This document shows, piece by piece, positions 23,937 through 34,004 of a stretch of 64,000 nucleotides of DNA. The notes beneath the pieces are model-generated. The model saw nothing but the letters and a program-made list of their open reading frames with translations, was not told the DNA's origin and did not search any database. This stretch comes from Chlamydoabsidia padenii (Eukaryota > Mucoromycota > Mucoromycetes > Mucorales > Cunninghamellaceae): assembly GCA_025330725.1 (NCBI GenBank), contig JAIWND010000007.1, positions 930,001-994,000 of the forward strand, in the 5' to 3' direction. Position 1 is the first letter of the stretch. Every line of letters starts with the position of its first letter. The position numbers and the translations under genes were made by a program.

Positions 23937-24458
23937 ATGGCAACCAGTACACAAAAGGTAACATTCATACTCTCTCCATTAGAATGATAAGCATCAATCC
24001 AATTTGGGGAAAACAACACCTTGGGGTACTAATTGACTATTTGTTTATAGACTAGACGTGTCAGTTTTGACCTTGGGCTCAACACCATTCATCTCCTTCC
24101 TACTGATAAACAAGTCAAGGAACACGCCGACAAGTTACGCCGTGAAGCTTATCAGAACAGAACTTTACTTCAAGAACTCTTGGATGATTCGATTGTGTCT
24201 GAAATTGTCGCTGCTTGTCATTGGTCTTCTCCATCGTATGACGCGTGTCTCAAAAGCTGTCTGAAGCAACAACCTCTCCTGGCAACAAAAAAGAATAAAA
24301 AAAGTCGAAACCAAGTGGTAGCACCCACCAGGCGACCTCATACGACCAAGAATGACGAATTGCGGAGTAAGTAAAATAGCATATTGTATTGTATGAATGG
24401 TAACACATAAACTCATTATGATATTTATTATATGATAGAATCCATTGGTGCCTATTGA
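23937..24458 (+). CDS. Small unrecognised protein with RVxF motif
   Basis: Exons 23937-23957, 24051-24366 and 24439-24458 give about 118 aa. Directly after the first intron the sequence reads TRRVSFDLGLN, a textbook RVxF docking motif for protein phosphatase 1. A helical, charged middle (KEHADKLRREAYQNRTLLQEL) and a basic tail follow. The last intron has a perfect GTAAGT donor, yet the frame it creates stops after six residues, whereas another frame of the last exon is open and looks coding (VPIDYMYESYYVISRHLP) to a TGA at 24537-24539. Either the short end is real, or there is a one-base error or alternative splice. The family is not recognised; a phosphatase regulator is only an inference from the motif. 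Confidence 0.55.
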
Positions 24459-24862
24459 TTATATGTACGAGTCTTACTATGTTATTAGTAGGCATTTACC
24501 TCAACTCAAGTATTCTCAAGACAAGAAGAAACGGAAATGAATGGATTTGGTATACTCTTATTACCTCCCTTCCCCTATCACTTACTTAATCATGCAGGCT
24601 CCTCAATATACCTGATATAATACACCAGTTACTATCCATTTTTATTTATACACACCCTCTTACCCCTTCCTTCTCTCTCTCTCTCCTCATTACTGCTTTT
24701 GAAATAAAGATTCCTTGTTTCTAACTCCTTTTGCGGGGAGGTTTTGAAAAGGGAATCTCCTAGATTCATTGACATACACACACACACACATTATAAATAT
24801 GGTATTCATGAATTACCGACACTCTTCCTTCCTTCATTTATTATCCATCTCTCATAACATAC
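24459..24862. other. Intergenic, 3' end of RVSF gene and promoter of PSP1 gene
   Basis: Includes the possible alternative 3' coding end to 24539, AATAAA at about 24701, and a CA repeat with a TATAAATAT stretch near 24790-24800. No separate gene is seen. Confidence 0.45.
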
Positions 24863-26160
24863 ATGGTAAACATATTGGAACAGGTAATAATGAAAAAAAA
24901 AAAAGGGAAACAAATAAAAAAAGTTGGTTACTTACACTTATCCATTATGTAGTCTCCCATCTTCATTGATCCTTGGAATTCTCGACAAGTAATAAATATC
25001 AATCATGATCATACTCTTTGTGCTTACTCTCTTGATACTTTATTATAGGCTTCTCGAACACCTTATGATCTTGGTGCTGGGGATGAATTCAAGTCCTTTT
25101 TACCTAATCGACGACACTCGCTTGCACAAGAAACGACGATATTACGCAATCATTATGAACGACAAGGATCATGGAGTAGCATGTCATCATCAGGCTCAGC
25201 GGAATTATTTGGATCCATTTGGAACAGCTCTACGAACAACAATAGCACAACTCAAGGTCGCTTCGGTGATAATAGAACAATAGCGACTTCTCCTTCTTTT
25301 TATCCAATCTCTTTATTCTCAGCAGCAACGACAACACCTCCTTCTTTGGCACGTTCCTTTGCACCCTCTCAGGATTCCTCGACTCGTCCTCATCGTCGAT
25401 TCTCATTGGTCCCTATCGCTTATGAAACGACTCAAGACCACATGAATGCTTTGTCAAGGTAATGAACAATAAATGTCACCCCCTTTTAGATTGATTCCTT
25501 GTCTTTTTTTTTTATACATACTGTAGTGTCCCGAGGAATCTTTACAACCTTATCGACGTCACTCTGTAGCTGGACCTCTGATATCATCAACAATACCATC
25601 ATTGCACCCAACAACACTAGGTGCTACATCCAATTATCAATATCCTACGACATACTCCTTTGGAAACAGCTCTTCACCAAGTCCAAATGATCCTTTACCA
25701 ATGTCTCTGGGCACCACTCAAAGTACCTATTCTGCCTCACTCACATCCATGGAAGAAGACGAAGAACAAGACACTACCAAGTATGATAATAAGACGTGGT
25801 GCATGGTGGAATTCAAGGGCGGCCGGGCAGAAATATATCATGGTCGATCCTTTGTACGTCAAGAAGACTGGGTCATTGTGGAAGCCGATCGTGGACAAGA
25901 CCTGGGAAAAATCGTGGCAAAGGATTTGACATGGGATCAAGCACAACTCTTACTACCTACCACCACTCCTTCTCCCAAGCAGATCTGTCGACTCGCCACC
26001 ACGTCTGAAATCACCTTGCTGGTCACCAAACGTCAAGATGAACAAAAAGCATTACTGATCTGTCAATCCAAAAGCAAACAAAAGAACCTCTTGATGGATA
26101 TCGTTGATGCTGAATATCAATGGTAAGTTGAAATATATACACTATGGAACATGGCGCTCA

Positions 26161-26195
<35 letters not shown>

Positions 26196-26438
26196 GAATA
26201 GGGATCGTCGCAAATTGACTTTTTATTTTATTGCTGATCGAAGGATTGATTTTAGAGAACTTGTCCGGGATTTGTTCAAGATATACAAGACAAGAATTTG
26301 GATGTAAGTAAAGATGGGTGGCATCTAATAGCTATAGATTGATTGACTAGCTGTCTCTCTCTCTCTCTTTTTTTTTTTTTTTTGGATAGGTGCTCGGTGA
26401 ATTCGGTGGGCAAGCAAACGATGATCTCTGCCGATTAA
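24863..26438 (+). CDS. PSP1 C-terminal domain protein
   Basis: Exons 24953-24988, 25049-25458, 25527-26122, 26202-26303 and 26390-26438 encode roughly 398 aa. The proposed start ATG at 24863-24865 sits alone before its intron. The N-terminal half is serine/threonine-rich and disordered. The C-terminal 170 residues are a PSP1 domain with [50 protein letters not shown] and [23 protein letters not shown]1/YaaT-type domains occur in yeast Psp1, a suppressor linked to DNA polymerase mutants, and in signalling proteins of other lineages; the biochemical role is unclear. Exon 25049-25458 ends in phase 2 while exon 25527 needs phase 0, so the model has a one-base break at this junction. Confidence 0.75.
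26163..26194. repeat. poly(T) tract in PSP1 intron
   Basis: About 32 T residues fill most of the intron between 26123 and 26201. Confidence 0.9.
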
Positions 26439-26805
26439 ACATAATCTTACTTAATACACTACCCCTACAACTTTTTATCTATTACACACTAGAATAGCCT
26501 TTTTATTATTACTTGATCCTAAATAAATATCATCACCCCCTTTGAATGAATAAAGTAAACTGTCGACTTCCCCGCTTTCTTTTTTATTGGTTTGACAGAC
26601 GTAGAGTTTAAACCCCGGCGGTCTGAGAGCATTTTTTTAAAAGGGGGGGAGGAAGGCCGCTCCTTTCCTTTCTTCTTCCCTTTTTTACTAAAACTTCACT
26701 TTGTTAAACTATTGGCTTTTTGAATTCAGTGATGGTATTCACTTTGACTTGAACAAAAGGACATTTTAATCCACTTGTGATTGTCTTTAACTTAAGGAAC
26801 GTTAG
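26439..26805. other. Intergenic with promoter motif
   Basis: AATAAA signals after the PSP1 stop, then GTTTAAACCCCGGCGG at 26606-26621, about 190 bp upstream of the next small gene. Confidence 0.45.
26606..26621 (-). promoter_or_regulatory. CGGGG-TTTAAA motif
   Basis: On the minus strand this reads CCGCCGGGGTTTAAAC. It is a TTTAAA variant of the recurrent motif, upstream of the 53-aa gene. Confidence 0.4.
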
Positions 26806-27061
26806 ATGTTTGGACTACCAACTTACTTGATGTATACCATTGGCGTCAAAACTGGTGAATTAGGTTTTTGGTCGGAACTAAGGGTAAGAACTTACTCTTC
26901 TTCTTCTCATTCGTTATTAACCTATTAGTTGTTACTCACACTTGTAATTTGGTCTATTTTGTATTGAACTGGAATAGCGAACAAACCAAGTCCCTACTAT
27001 CACCAATGGAACTTTTATTTTGATTGCATTATTCCCATCGGATTTGGGAAAGGTAAAATGA
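26806..27061 (+). CDS. Small two-exon orphan, 53 aa
   Basis: Exons 26806-26883 and 26978-27061 join in phase 0 to give 53 aa: a start MFGLPTYLMYTIGVKTG, a basic joint ELRRTNQVP across the intron, and a hydrophobic stretch TFILIALFPSDLG. The size and short hydrophobic segments suggest a small membrane-associated protein, perhaps mitochondrial, but no family is recognised. Good splice sites, a normal 3' end and an upstream promoter motif support expression. An alternative is a non-coding transcript with a chance open frame. Confidence 0.42.
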
Positions 27062-27667
27062 TCAACTAAATGTGTCTTTATTCAGTAGGATTAGATGATC
27101 AGACAACAGGAGAGAAACGAGCGGCTCACTCTTTAACATTGGATTGGATGGGACATTGAATAAAAGAGGTGGCGGTCTCTGGCATTCTTTATCTCTCATC
27201 CATTTTTCACTCTCTTTTTATCAGCCCCCTCCTTCTCACTATAGTATAGAAATAATTCTTTGTTTTTAATTGGTTGTAATAAAAAAAAATCATATGTAAC
27301 ACTTTATACATAGGACTTTATGATAAACGGAAAAGTATTGGATAGTTGATTGTCTGTTGGCCTAATACATATGATAGGAATGAATAGTAATAGGTAACAT
27401 GACATTGGGATCGCATGAATCGTTTTGCATGAATCGGGATTTGACAAGTACGACCTCTAATCGAGAAGCTGGCCTTTTACTTTTATTCTTCTTCCTTTTC
27501 TTTTCTTTTCTTTCTTATAATGACCCAAGATAATAAAGCAAGACTTTATAAATCAAAAAGTGGTTATTGGTGGAATTGACTGGAAAAGACCGCATATTTG
27601 AAAGGTCATAAAAGATGTTAAAAGGAGAGTTTATTCAAAAAAAGATAATAGTTAAAAGATCTATCAA
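27062..27667. other. Convergent intergenic region
   Basis: AT-rich sequence with no open frame of note, between the 53-aa orphan and the downstream end of a decayed gene-like locus. Confidence 0.5.
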
Positions 27668-29056
27668 TTATAAATTATCTAGTCTATTCGCCGAGAGTTC
27701 TATGTCCAAGATATGTTTGGGAATATCCACCTTGAGGCTAATTACATGTTGGGATCCCAAGTAAAGATCTTGCCTGTTTTTTGAGCTGACAGATGAGATC
27801 GATTCCCCAATATAATGAGTAAATGAATATATTTTTTAGTTAGTAATAACCACCTTTTGTTCTTTCGTCCATTTTCACAATATATATCACATACAAAGAT
27901 TATTTTTACCAATGATACTTACCACTTCACCCGGATGTTTTTACTTGTGGGGAATAGTAGCTAGAATATCCTTTAGTAGCCAGAGAAGTAGGCTTGCATT
28001 TTTTTAAAAGATACTGATATTCACCAAGTAGGTCCAATCTATAAAATAATTTACATATTTATGCAATATATAAAAAGGAATTATTAGAGAAAAACATGAT
28101 TTAAAGAATATGGTAGACTACTTACATATGTTCCATGATTTTAACAAGTTTCTATTCCTCTTGGTCAAAGACAAATGGCCATATAATTTTGCTGATAGAG
28201 AGGTGCGATGATCTCAAGTAAATGCCGTCAATTTCGAAGCATGATGTTTGGTTGCTATTGATTGTGGTTTGATGTCGCTATAATTAAACATGTTAGTTTG
28301 TTACAATCTTCCTCTTTTTTTTTTTTTCCAACTTACCGTTCCTGAGCTTGAGCTAGAAGATGACGCTTCCTTTCGATCACGTTTTTGTTTATTGTTGAAG
28401 GTATCTGCTATACTGTCTAACCCTACTGCCATCAATTTTGTCGACGATGCTTCCAGCAAACACTAAATAAAATGGTTTAGTAGAGCCCATCGCGTCCATT
28501 CATTTCACTTCAGTCTGTTTTGGTCTTACCGAATTAGCATGTTGTTTCAAAATGGCTGTTTCCAAGTCATGTTTGATTTTTCTCCAGAATTCAGCAAGAG
28601 CGGTCATGTCTTTTCTACAAATCGAATCAAACAAATTATGAGTATACGTGCAATCCTCGAGGATAAGTATGCGCTCCAAACATTTTTTCCTCTTACCTTC
28701 CATTGTTTTCTGATATAAGGCATCCTGTCTTGAATACAGTCAGTTTCCAGATAAAAACTTTCCAGGTGGGTCAGATCTTTTGTCAAGCAGTGGTAAGCGT
28801 GTTGTTTTGTGATAACAGGACTTTGTTCTACAGCACGGACACAGTAAGCCAGTACACCCCAAGTACAAACGTCCATGTGGTTCCAATGATCTAAATGAAA
28901 AACAGCGGTATAAGTAAAAGCGTAAATGTAACGTGGTCTAAAAATAAAAATGTTACCTGCAAACTGTAGATCATTTTTTATGGACACCTTCTTGGATAAT
29001 TGGACAACTAGTGATTCGAGTGGAGTTGTATATAGACCTAATTCGCCGATAAGATG
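27668..29056 (-). pseudogene. Probable decayed multi-exon gene
   Basis: Coding-like exons with consensus splice sites run down the minus strand: 29056-28957 (GELGLYTTPLESLVVQLS), 28890-28697 (DHWNHMDVCTWGVLAYC), one entering at 28614 (KDMTALAEFWRKIKHDLE), one with a donor after KEASSSSSSSGT, one starting CGACATC (CFEIDGIYLRSSHLSIS), and further pieces (LVKIMEHI, EYQYLLKKCKPTSLATKG). The exons do not join cleanly: the junction into KDMTAL is off by one base, and a TAG at 28154-28152 and a later TGA interrupt the otherwise open frame. A different frame is open in the last piece down to a TAA at 27670-27668. The original start was not found. The family is unrecognised. This is best read as a gene losing function, though mis-modelled splicing could explain part of it. 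Confidence 0.45.
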
Positions 29057-29410
29057 CTGACGGATTGGTATAGCAAAGTTGATAAATGGAGATAAAGTAT
29101 ATAGGGATAACAATGTAGGTAAATGAAGAGAATGAAGTATGGGGAAGAGAGAGAGGGGCGGAAAAAGAAAATTTGCTACAGACACAGGGATTTCGCACAA
29201 GATTGCGGGATTTGAAAAAAGTGGATGTGTCACCAACCAAGGTAGAGCCAAACAAAGAGTATACTCCGAAAGATAAAAGAAGATGAGCCATTGTAAAATA
29301 GAAGAGAGTAAAAGGATAAAAGAAAAGAGGATAAACAACGTAAGTCTTTTATAGACAATCCGCTCTAATGGAGGAATAACAACAATGAAACCTGAATGTC
29401 ATGCAACACC
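29057..29410. other. Upstream region of the decayed locus
   Basis: Contains one exact GCGGGATTTGAAA site (29205-29217) and pyrimidine-rich sequence on the minus strand. Long open frames here (to 29338) are low complexity (F, L, I, S) and I do not count them as coding. Confidence 0.4.
29204..29219 (+). promoter_or_regulatory. GCGGGATTTGAAA motif
   Basis: Exact copy of the core motif, upstream of the decayed minus-strand locus. Confidence 0.5.
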
Positions 29411-29455
29411 GGGTTTTGAATCAAGTTTTGCCTTGTGTGTCAATTTTCATTCTGC

Positions 29456-29505
<50 letters not shown>

Positions 29506-30174
29506 AGTCAGGTTCAAACAATCCTGAGGCTATATTGCTTCATACAATGGACTTGGTATATTGGCCATTATGTAAACTTTGTTGTAAATAGGCTAAGGAA
29601 TGCTCATGGTCACTTTTGTCATGAGCATCACTTGTCCATTGAGGCAGTAGAGCTCTCTCAAGTTTCAAGGCGAGAGTAGGCGGGTTTTGAATCAAGTTTT
29701 GTCTTGTGTGTCAATTTTCATTCTGCAACTTTTTTTTTTACAAAAGTCAGGGTATAACGACCTAGAGGCTATACTGCTCCATACAGAGGACTTGGTACAA
29801 TGGCCATTATATAAACTTTGTTGGAAATAGGCTAAGGAATGCACATGGTCACTTTTGTCATTAGCATCACTCGTCCATTAAGGTTGTAGAGCTCTCTTAA
29901 GATTCCAGGCAAAAGTAAGCGGGTTTTGAAATAAGTTTTGTCTTGTGTGTCCATTTTCATTCTTCCACTTTTTTTTTTTACAAAAGTCAGGGTATAACAA
30001 TCCTGAGGCTATATTGCTTCATACAAGGTACTTGGTACAATGGCCATTATATAAAGTTTGTTGTAAATAGGCTATAATGTCTACATCGCCACTTTAATCA
30101 TTAGCATCCGTTGACAATCGAGGGAGTAAGGGCCTATTCCAAATCTAAGTAGAGGCAGGCGGGATTTGAAAATG
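29411..30174. repeat. Three-unit tandem repeat, about 240-bp period
   Basis: Units begin at 29411, 29682 and 29921, each with GGGTTTTGAA followed by TTTTCATTCT, a T tract, ACAAAAGTCAGG, ATTGCTTCATACA-like sequence, GGCCATTAT and TAGGCTA. A partial fourth start with GGCGGGATTTGAAAATG is at 30158. The first unit is longer because its T tract is about 41 nt against about 10 in the others. Units differ by scattered substitutions, so this is an old array. Related single copies lie inverted at 34.0-34.3 kb. No open frame is shared by the units. Confidence 0.9.
29460..29500. repeat. poly(T) tract in repeat unit 1
   Basis: About 41 consecutive T, the longest homopolymer noted in the window. Confidence 0.95.
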
Positions 30175-30338
30175 AATATTAGTTTAGGGGGAAGTATATA
30201 ATTTTTTAAGTTTCCAGTTTTTTATTGTTTATAGTATAATAAATAAAAAGACATGGAGGGGGGGGTTCTATTTTAGGATTGGTGAGGCTATTACTAACAA
30301 AGAGGCCATCATTGTTGTTGAACTGGCTTCAAACAGGT

Positions 30339-31284
30339 TCACACACAATTCAAAGAGCGCCTACCATAAAGTGTCGATCCACAGAGTCTAGTCCACTGCT
30401 CGTGTTTGTTAAAAGTGAGGTAATGTAGGAATTGAGCCAAAGGTAGATATATAGTCGTGCTATCAAACTGACGAGATGGCTGTATGTTTATGAAAGAGAG
30501 TTAGTATTCATCCCCTGCTGGTCACTAATCATGCTTACCTAATGGTTCACCAAAGGGATGTGTGGTCAAGGGTTAATCTGATACCAAATTCAGTAGCTGT
30601 AGTCATCATTATCATGTTCGTGTTGGCCGTAATGATAGTTGATTATCAAGGAATTTGCAGTGACCAATTTCAGAATATTGTGATTTTTCATTGTAGGGAA
30701 ACTATTAAAGACAATCGGAAGTTAGTTCCATTAATCATTACCATCCATTTAACCTTATTCTTCCTTACCTTTATCGTTCCGCTGTTTGCCAATTTGTGAG
30801 TGAGTTCCTACTACTCCGCTAAAAATGGAAGAAGAGGACAAAGAAAGCATTAGTCACTTCTGATCAACTGAACTAAAGCCATATTTATGTAGATAACTTT
30901 TGGCCCTTACCTTTTTGTTTAAGTTTCTCTGGAATATGACCGCCGTGTTATCTTAATCTAGCCATATTTTGATTCTTCTGGATATTCTAATAAAAAAAAA
31001 TGGTTAGAAGCATATCATTTGCAAGTGTCCATATATTACTACTTGTCATTTCTTTTTTCTGTTCCTATATCAATGAAAGTAGGCAATAGAGCAAAGCACA
31101 GATTGTCAACTATTAGTTTTATAAATAAATAAATAAAAAAGAGAAGATGTCAGTGTGTGTGTGTGTGTCAAAAAGAGTTTCTTACCTTTAGCGCAGCCCA
31201 GACATACCATATCGTATTAATCGCAGCCAAAACATTTCGTATTGTCAATGTTATAATATCACAAGTTGATTGCCCAGGAGGATA
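30339..31284 (-). pseudogene. Second gene-like locus, probably decayed
   Basis: Minus-strand exons with good splice sites include 31284-31186 (33 codons, CDIITLTIRNVLAAINTIWY), one starting EQKKEMT, one with YPEESKYG and ITRRSYSRET, one with GVVGTHSQIGKQRNDK, one with FPYNEKSQYSEIGHC, and 30479-30339 (47 codons including a TGA stop, QFDSTTIYLPLAQFLHYL). In the YPEESKYG exon a TAG and a TAA interrupt an otherwise plausible frame, and the junction into FPYNEKSQ is out of phase. No start or family is recognised. It lies directly upstream of the tandem repeat, and of the other broken locus on the same strand. Confidence 0.38.
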
Positions 31285-31381
31285 CTTTCAATAAAGTTGT
31301 ATCAGTAGCAAAAGCACCAAATTGTTAAAATGACAGTATAGTACAGTTTTGGTAGGATGGTGAAGAGGGAAAAGAAAGTGC

Positions 31382-31396
31382 TTTTTAAACCCCGCC
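31382..31396 (-). promoter_or_regulatory. GGCGGGG-TTTAAA motif upstream of RsmH
   Basis: TTTTTAAACCCCGCC on the plus strand, about 63 bp before the ATG of the methyltransferase gene. Confidence 0.5.
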
Positions 31397-31458
31397 GTTT
31401 CTCTTTTTATAAAAAAAAGAAAACGCCCTTTTCTATTTATTCTTACTTTCTTTTTTCC

Positions 31459-33150
31459 ATGCTTCTACGACCTGCACGCACTTTACCATCCTTCAAATCA
31501 ACACAACACAAATGGATTAGTTTATACTCGACAATAACACCCGTCTTACCGTATACACCCATTCATACACCTGTCATGCTTCAACAAGTCCTGACTCAAC
31601 TTTCACCATCACCAGGCGGAATGTATGCCGATTTAACGTTTGGGGATGGTGGATATACAAAAGCTATTCTAGGTAGGTATAAAATAAAACGGGGGTCTAT
31701 CATTATTCACCTGGACCTCTCTCTCTTTTTTTTTTTTTTTTTTTTTTCTTTCTTTCTAGATTCTTGTGATTGTCAAGTGGTGGCGGTCGATCAAGATCCC
31801 ACAGCCTATGAAAAAGCACTACAGATGGCTTCCATGGCATCTTACAAGTAAGACTCCTCCATCTACTTTGTGAATAGATAGCTTTTTATTAACTTTAGTG
31901 TTTAGGGGGCGACTTTTCCCCATCTTGGGTCGATTTGGGGATATCCATAATTTGGTCAAGACTCACTTAACTTGGAGGTAAAAACAAAAAGACTAGTGGA
32001 TAAAGAAAAAAAAAAACAAGGATATATGACTTGCACCATTTTTATTGTAGTTTACCTTGCTTTGATGGTATGGTGATGGATATAGGTGTATCAAGTGGAC
32101 AGGTAATGAAAAGGAGTGATGGTAAACTAAAACAGTGATTGATCAAGTTTTTTTTTTTTTTTTTTTTTTTATCACATAGGTTGAAACAGCATCAAGAGGC
32201 TTCTCTTATAAACTGGATGGACCTTTGGATATGCGAATGTTTTCAAGAGGTCGACATGCTGAATCGACATCATCAACAGAACAAGCCTTACTACGAAAAT
32301 CCATCTCTGCTTATGAAATCGTCAATTTTTATTCTCGGGAACAAATCGCTAATATCATCTATCAGGTAAAAAAACAAAAAACAAAGGAATCACTCATTGA
32401 TTATTGGTCGGTTGGTTGGTTTTTAGTATGGAGGTGATAGATTATCTAGAAAGATTGCATCAGCTATTGTGGACGCAAGACAAGTGGCACCTATAGAAAC
32501 AACAGGCACATTAGCATCAATTATTCAAAAAGCATGTCCTCAACCACGATGGAAACGAGGTGATGATGATATGCTTCGAAACTCGGCAGCAAGAACATTC
32601 CAAGCACTTCGTATCTACATCAACAACGAGGTAACGTAAAAACCATCTACTACTTGTAACACCACTCATCATCTTATTTTTGTAGCTTGGGGAATTAGAA
32701 AGTGCATTACGATCAAGTGAATACATACTCAAACCGGACGGTATCTTGGTGGCGGTGACTTTCCATTCTTTGGAAGATAGAATGGTAAAGAACTTTATGC
32801 ATCATTGTGCTGGGAAACGATCGATGGAAGACGCCGAACATAATCAATTTGACAAGAAACGAGCGGTACACAGGGAATGGAAAAAACAAGCACGCAGGCT
32901 TACGGAGGATGAAGATCAACATACGCTGGCTTTCATCAACCGAAAAGGACATCACTCGGATCACAGCAACAACAACAACAACACCAATAACACCATGTCT
33001 TTTACGTTAACATCGAAAAAGGTCATCCTGCCTACTCGTGACGAAACCGCCTTGAATCCAAGAAGTCGATCGGCGAAACTCAGGGCCGCTCAACGCACAT
33101 CCGCAGATCCTGTAGCACCTCTTGGACCTCTGGAAACCTTGGTAGCATAG
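31459..33150 (+). CDS. Mitochondrial 12S/15S rRNA N4-cytosine methyltransferase, RsmH/METTL15 family
   Basis: Seven exons (31459-31672, 31760-31847, 31906-31977, 32051-32102, 32180-32365, 32427-32630, 32686-33150) encode about 426 aa. The N terminus (MLLRPARTLPSFKSTQHK) looks like a mitochondrial presequence. The RsmH core shows HTPVMLQQVL, the SAM-binding YADLTFGDGGYTKAIL, VVAVDQDP, MDIGVSSGQ, GFSYKLDGPLDMRM, RNSAARTFQALRIYINNEL and VTFHSLEDRMVKNFM. It methylates a cytosine in the decoding centre of the small ribosomal subunit. A longer start at 31357 would read through the promoter motif and is not preferred. The C-terminal region has an insertion rich in Asn and charged residues. Confidence 0.92.
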
Positions 33151-33235
33151 CTTTTATTGTGTATATATTTGTTCAAATAAAAATTACTTTTATCATTTGG
33201 ACTTGAACACGACTCCTTTTTTTTGCGTGGGGATA

Positions 33236-33250
33236 AGCGGGATTTGAACT
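33236..33250 (+). promoter_or_regulatory. AGCGGGATTTGAACT motif
   Basis: Exact core copy about 110 bp upstream of a TATA-like box at 33349. Confidence 0.45.
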
Positions 33251-33800
33251 ACCTTGTTTTTTGACAGCTGGGGCTCAATTCGCCAAGAAATTTTTTTTAT
33301 ATCTTTGCAGTCAAAAGAGTCACCCCAAGAAAAAAATTTCTCCACCATTATAAAAGAGGGGGAGTCCCAGCTTGTTTCACTTTTAATAATTCTCATTCCT
33401 CTTCCCATCTATCCCTGTTATCATGTAAGTACCTTTTATCCTTTTATTTTTACACCGTTGTTGATGTCGAGGGAAAGAAAAAGATAGTCGCAAAGATGAC
33501 AACGTTTCATGCACCACGCATAAGTGTCTTGATGATAAAACCGAAACTTCAGTCTTCAAACTGAGCCATTATCTTTTATATTCTCCCATCAACTCGATAT
33601 AAAACATTCTTGATGATTGTATACTCATCCATCTTGTTTATTGTTTATATAGTATGTCTTGGTTATTGGATGTCTAGTTAATAGTTTATATTGTAGTCTA
33701 TTATCAATAAAATAAAAAACCTAATTGTCCAAACGATTTGTTTAACTGTTTTGTGGCTTATATGGGCAGGGGCTGCACACTAGGGGTGGGTTACCGGGAA

Positions 33801-33815
33801 TTCGGGATTTGAAGG
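33801..33815 (+). promoter_or_regulatory. TTCGGGATTTGAAGG motif
   Basis: Core copy in the repeat-bearing intergenic region, with no adjacent gene start. Confidence 0.4.
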
Positions 33816-34004
33816 TAAAGTGAGCAGATTTAATGTCAGTTGACCTGACGTCCACCCAATATTATAGGGTCCAACTCTACCCCCCACCCACTGTATTCTG
33901 ATTTATAATTCATGCAACACCTACCAAGCGAGGTTTGAACCGGGAAAATGTAAACCCCGATTTTTATACCATTGAATAGAGGGAAATGCTAAGCGCACGG
34001 AATT

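Noticed and set aside
28604..29338. 244-codon minus-strand open frame
   Set aside because: It fuses a low-complexity F/L/I/S stretch with intron sequence. Splice signals cut it into separate exons, so it is not one coding frame.
27668..31284. In-frame TAG and TAA codons read as glutamine (alternative genetic code)
   Set aside because: All intact genes in the window end with TAA, TAG or TGA as normal stops, and one interrupted frame also has TGA. Gene decay is simpler.
31357..31458. Longer RsmH start at 31357
   Set aside because: It would translate the promoter motif and a Lys/Phe-rich stretch. The ATG at 31459 begins a proper mitochondrial presequence.
33480..33590. C/D-box snoRNA
   Set aside because: Candidate C and D boxes are too close or imperfect, and no terminal stem forms. 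Left as a weak observation only.
33915..33960. tRNA-like GGTTTGAACC (T-arm/B-box) near 33933
   Set aside because: The flanking bases do not form a 5-bp T stem, and no A box, anticodon arm or acceptor pairing is found. The word is a motif variant.
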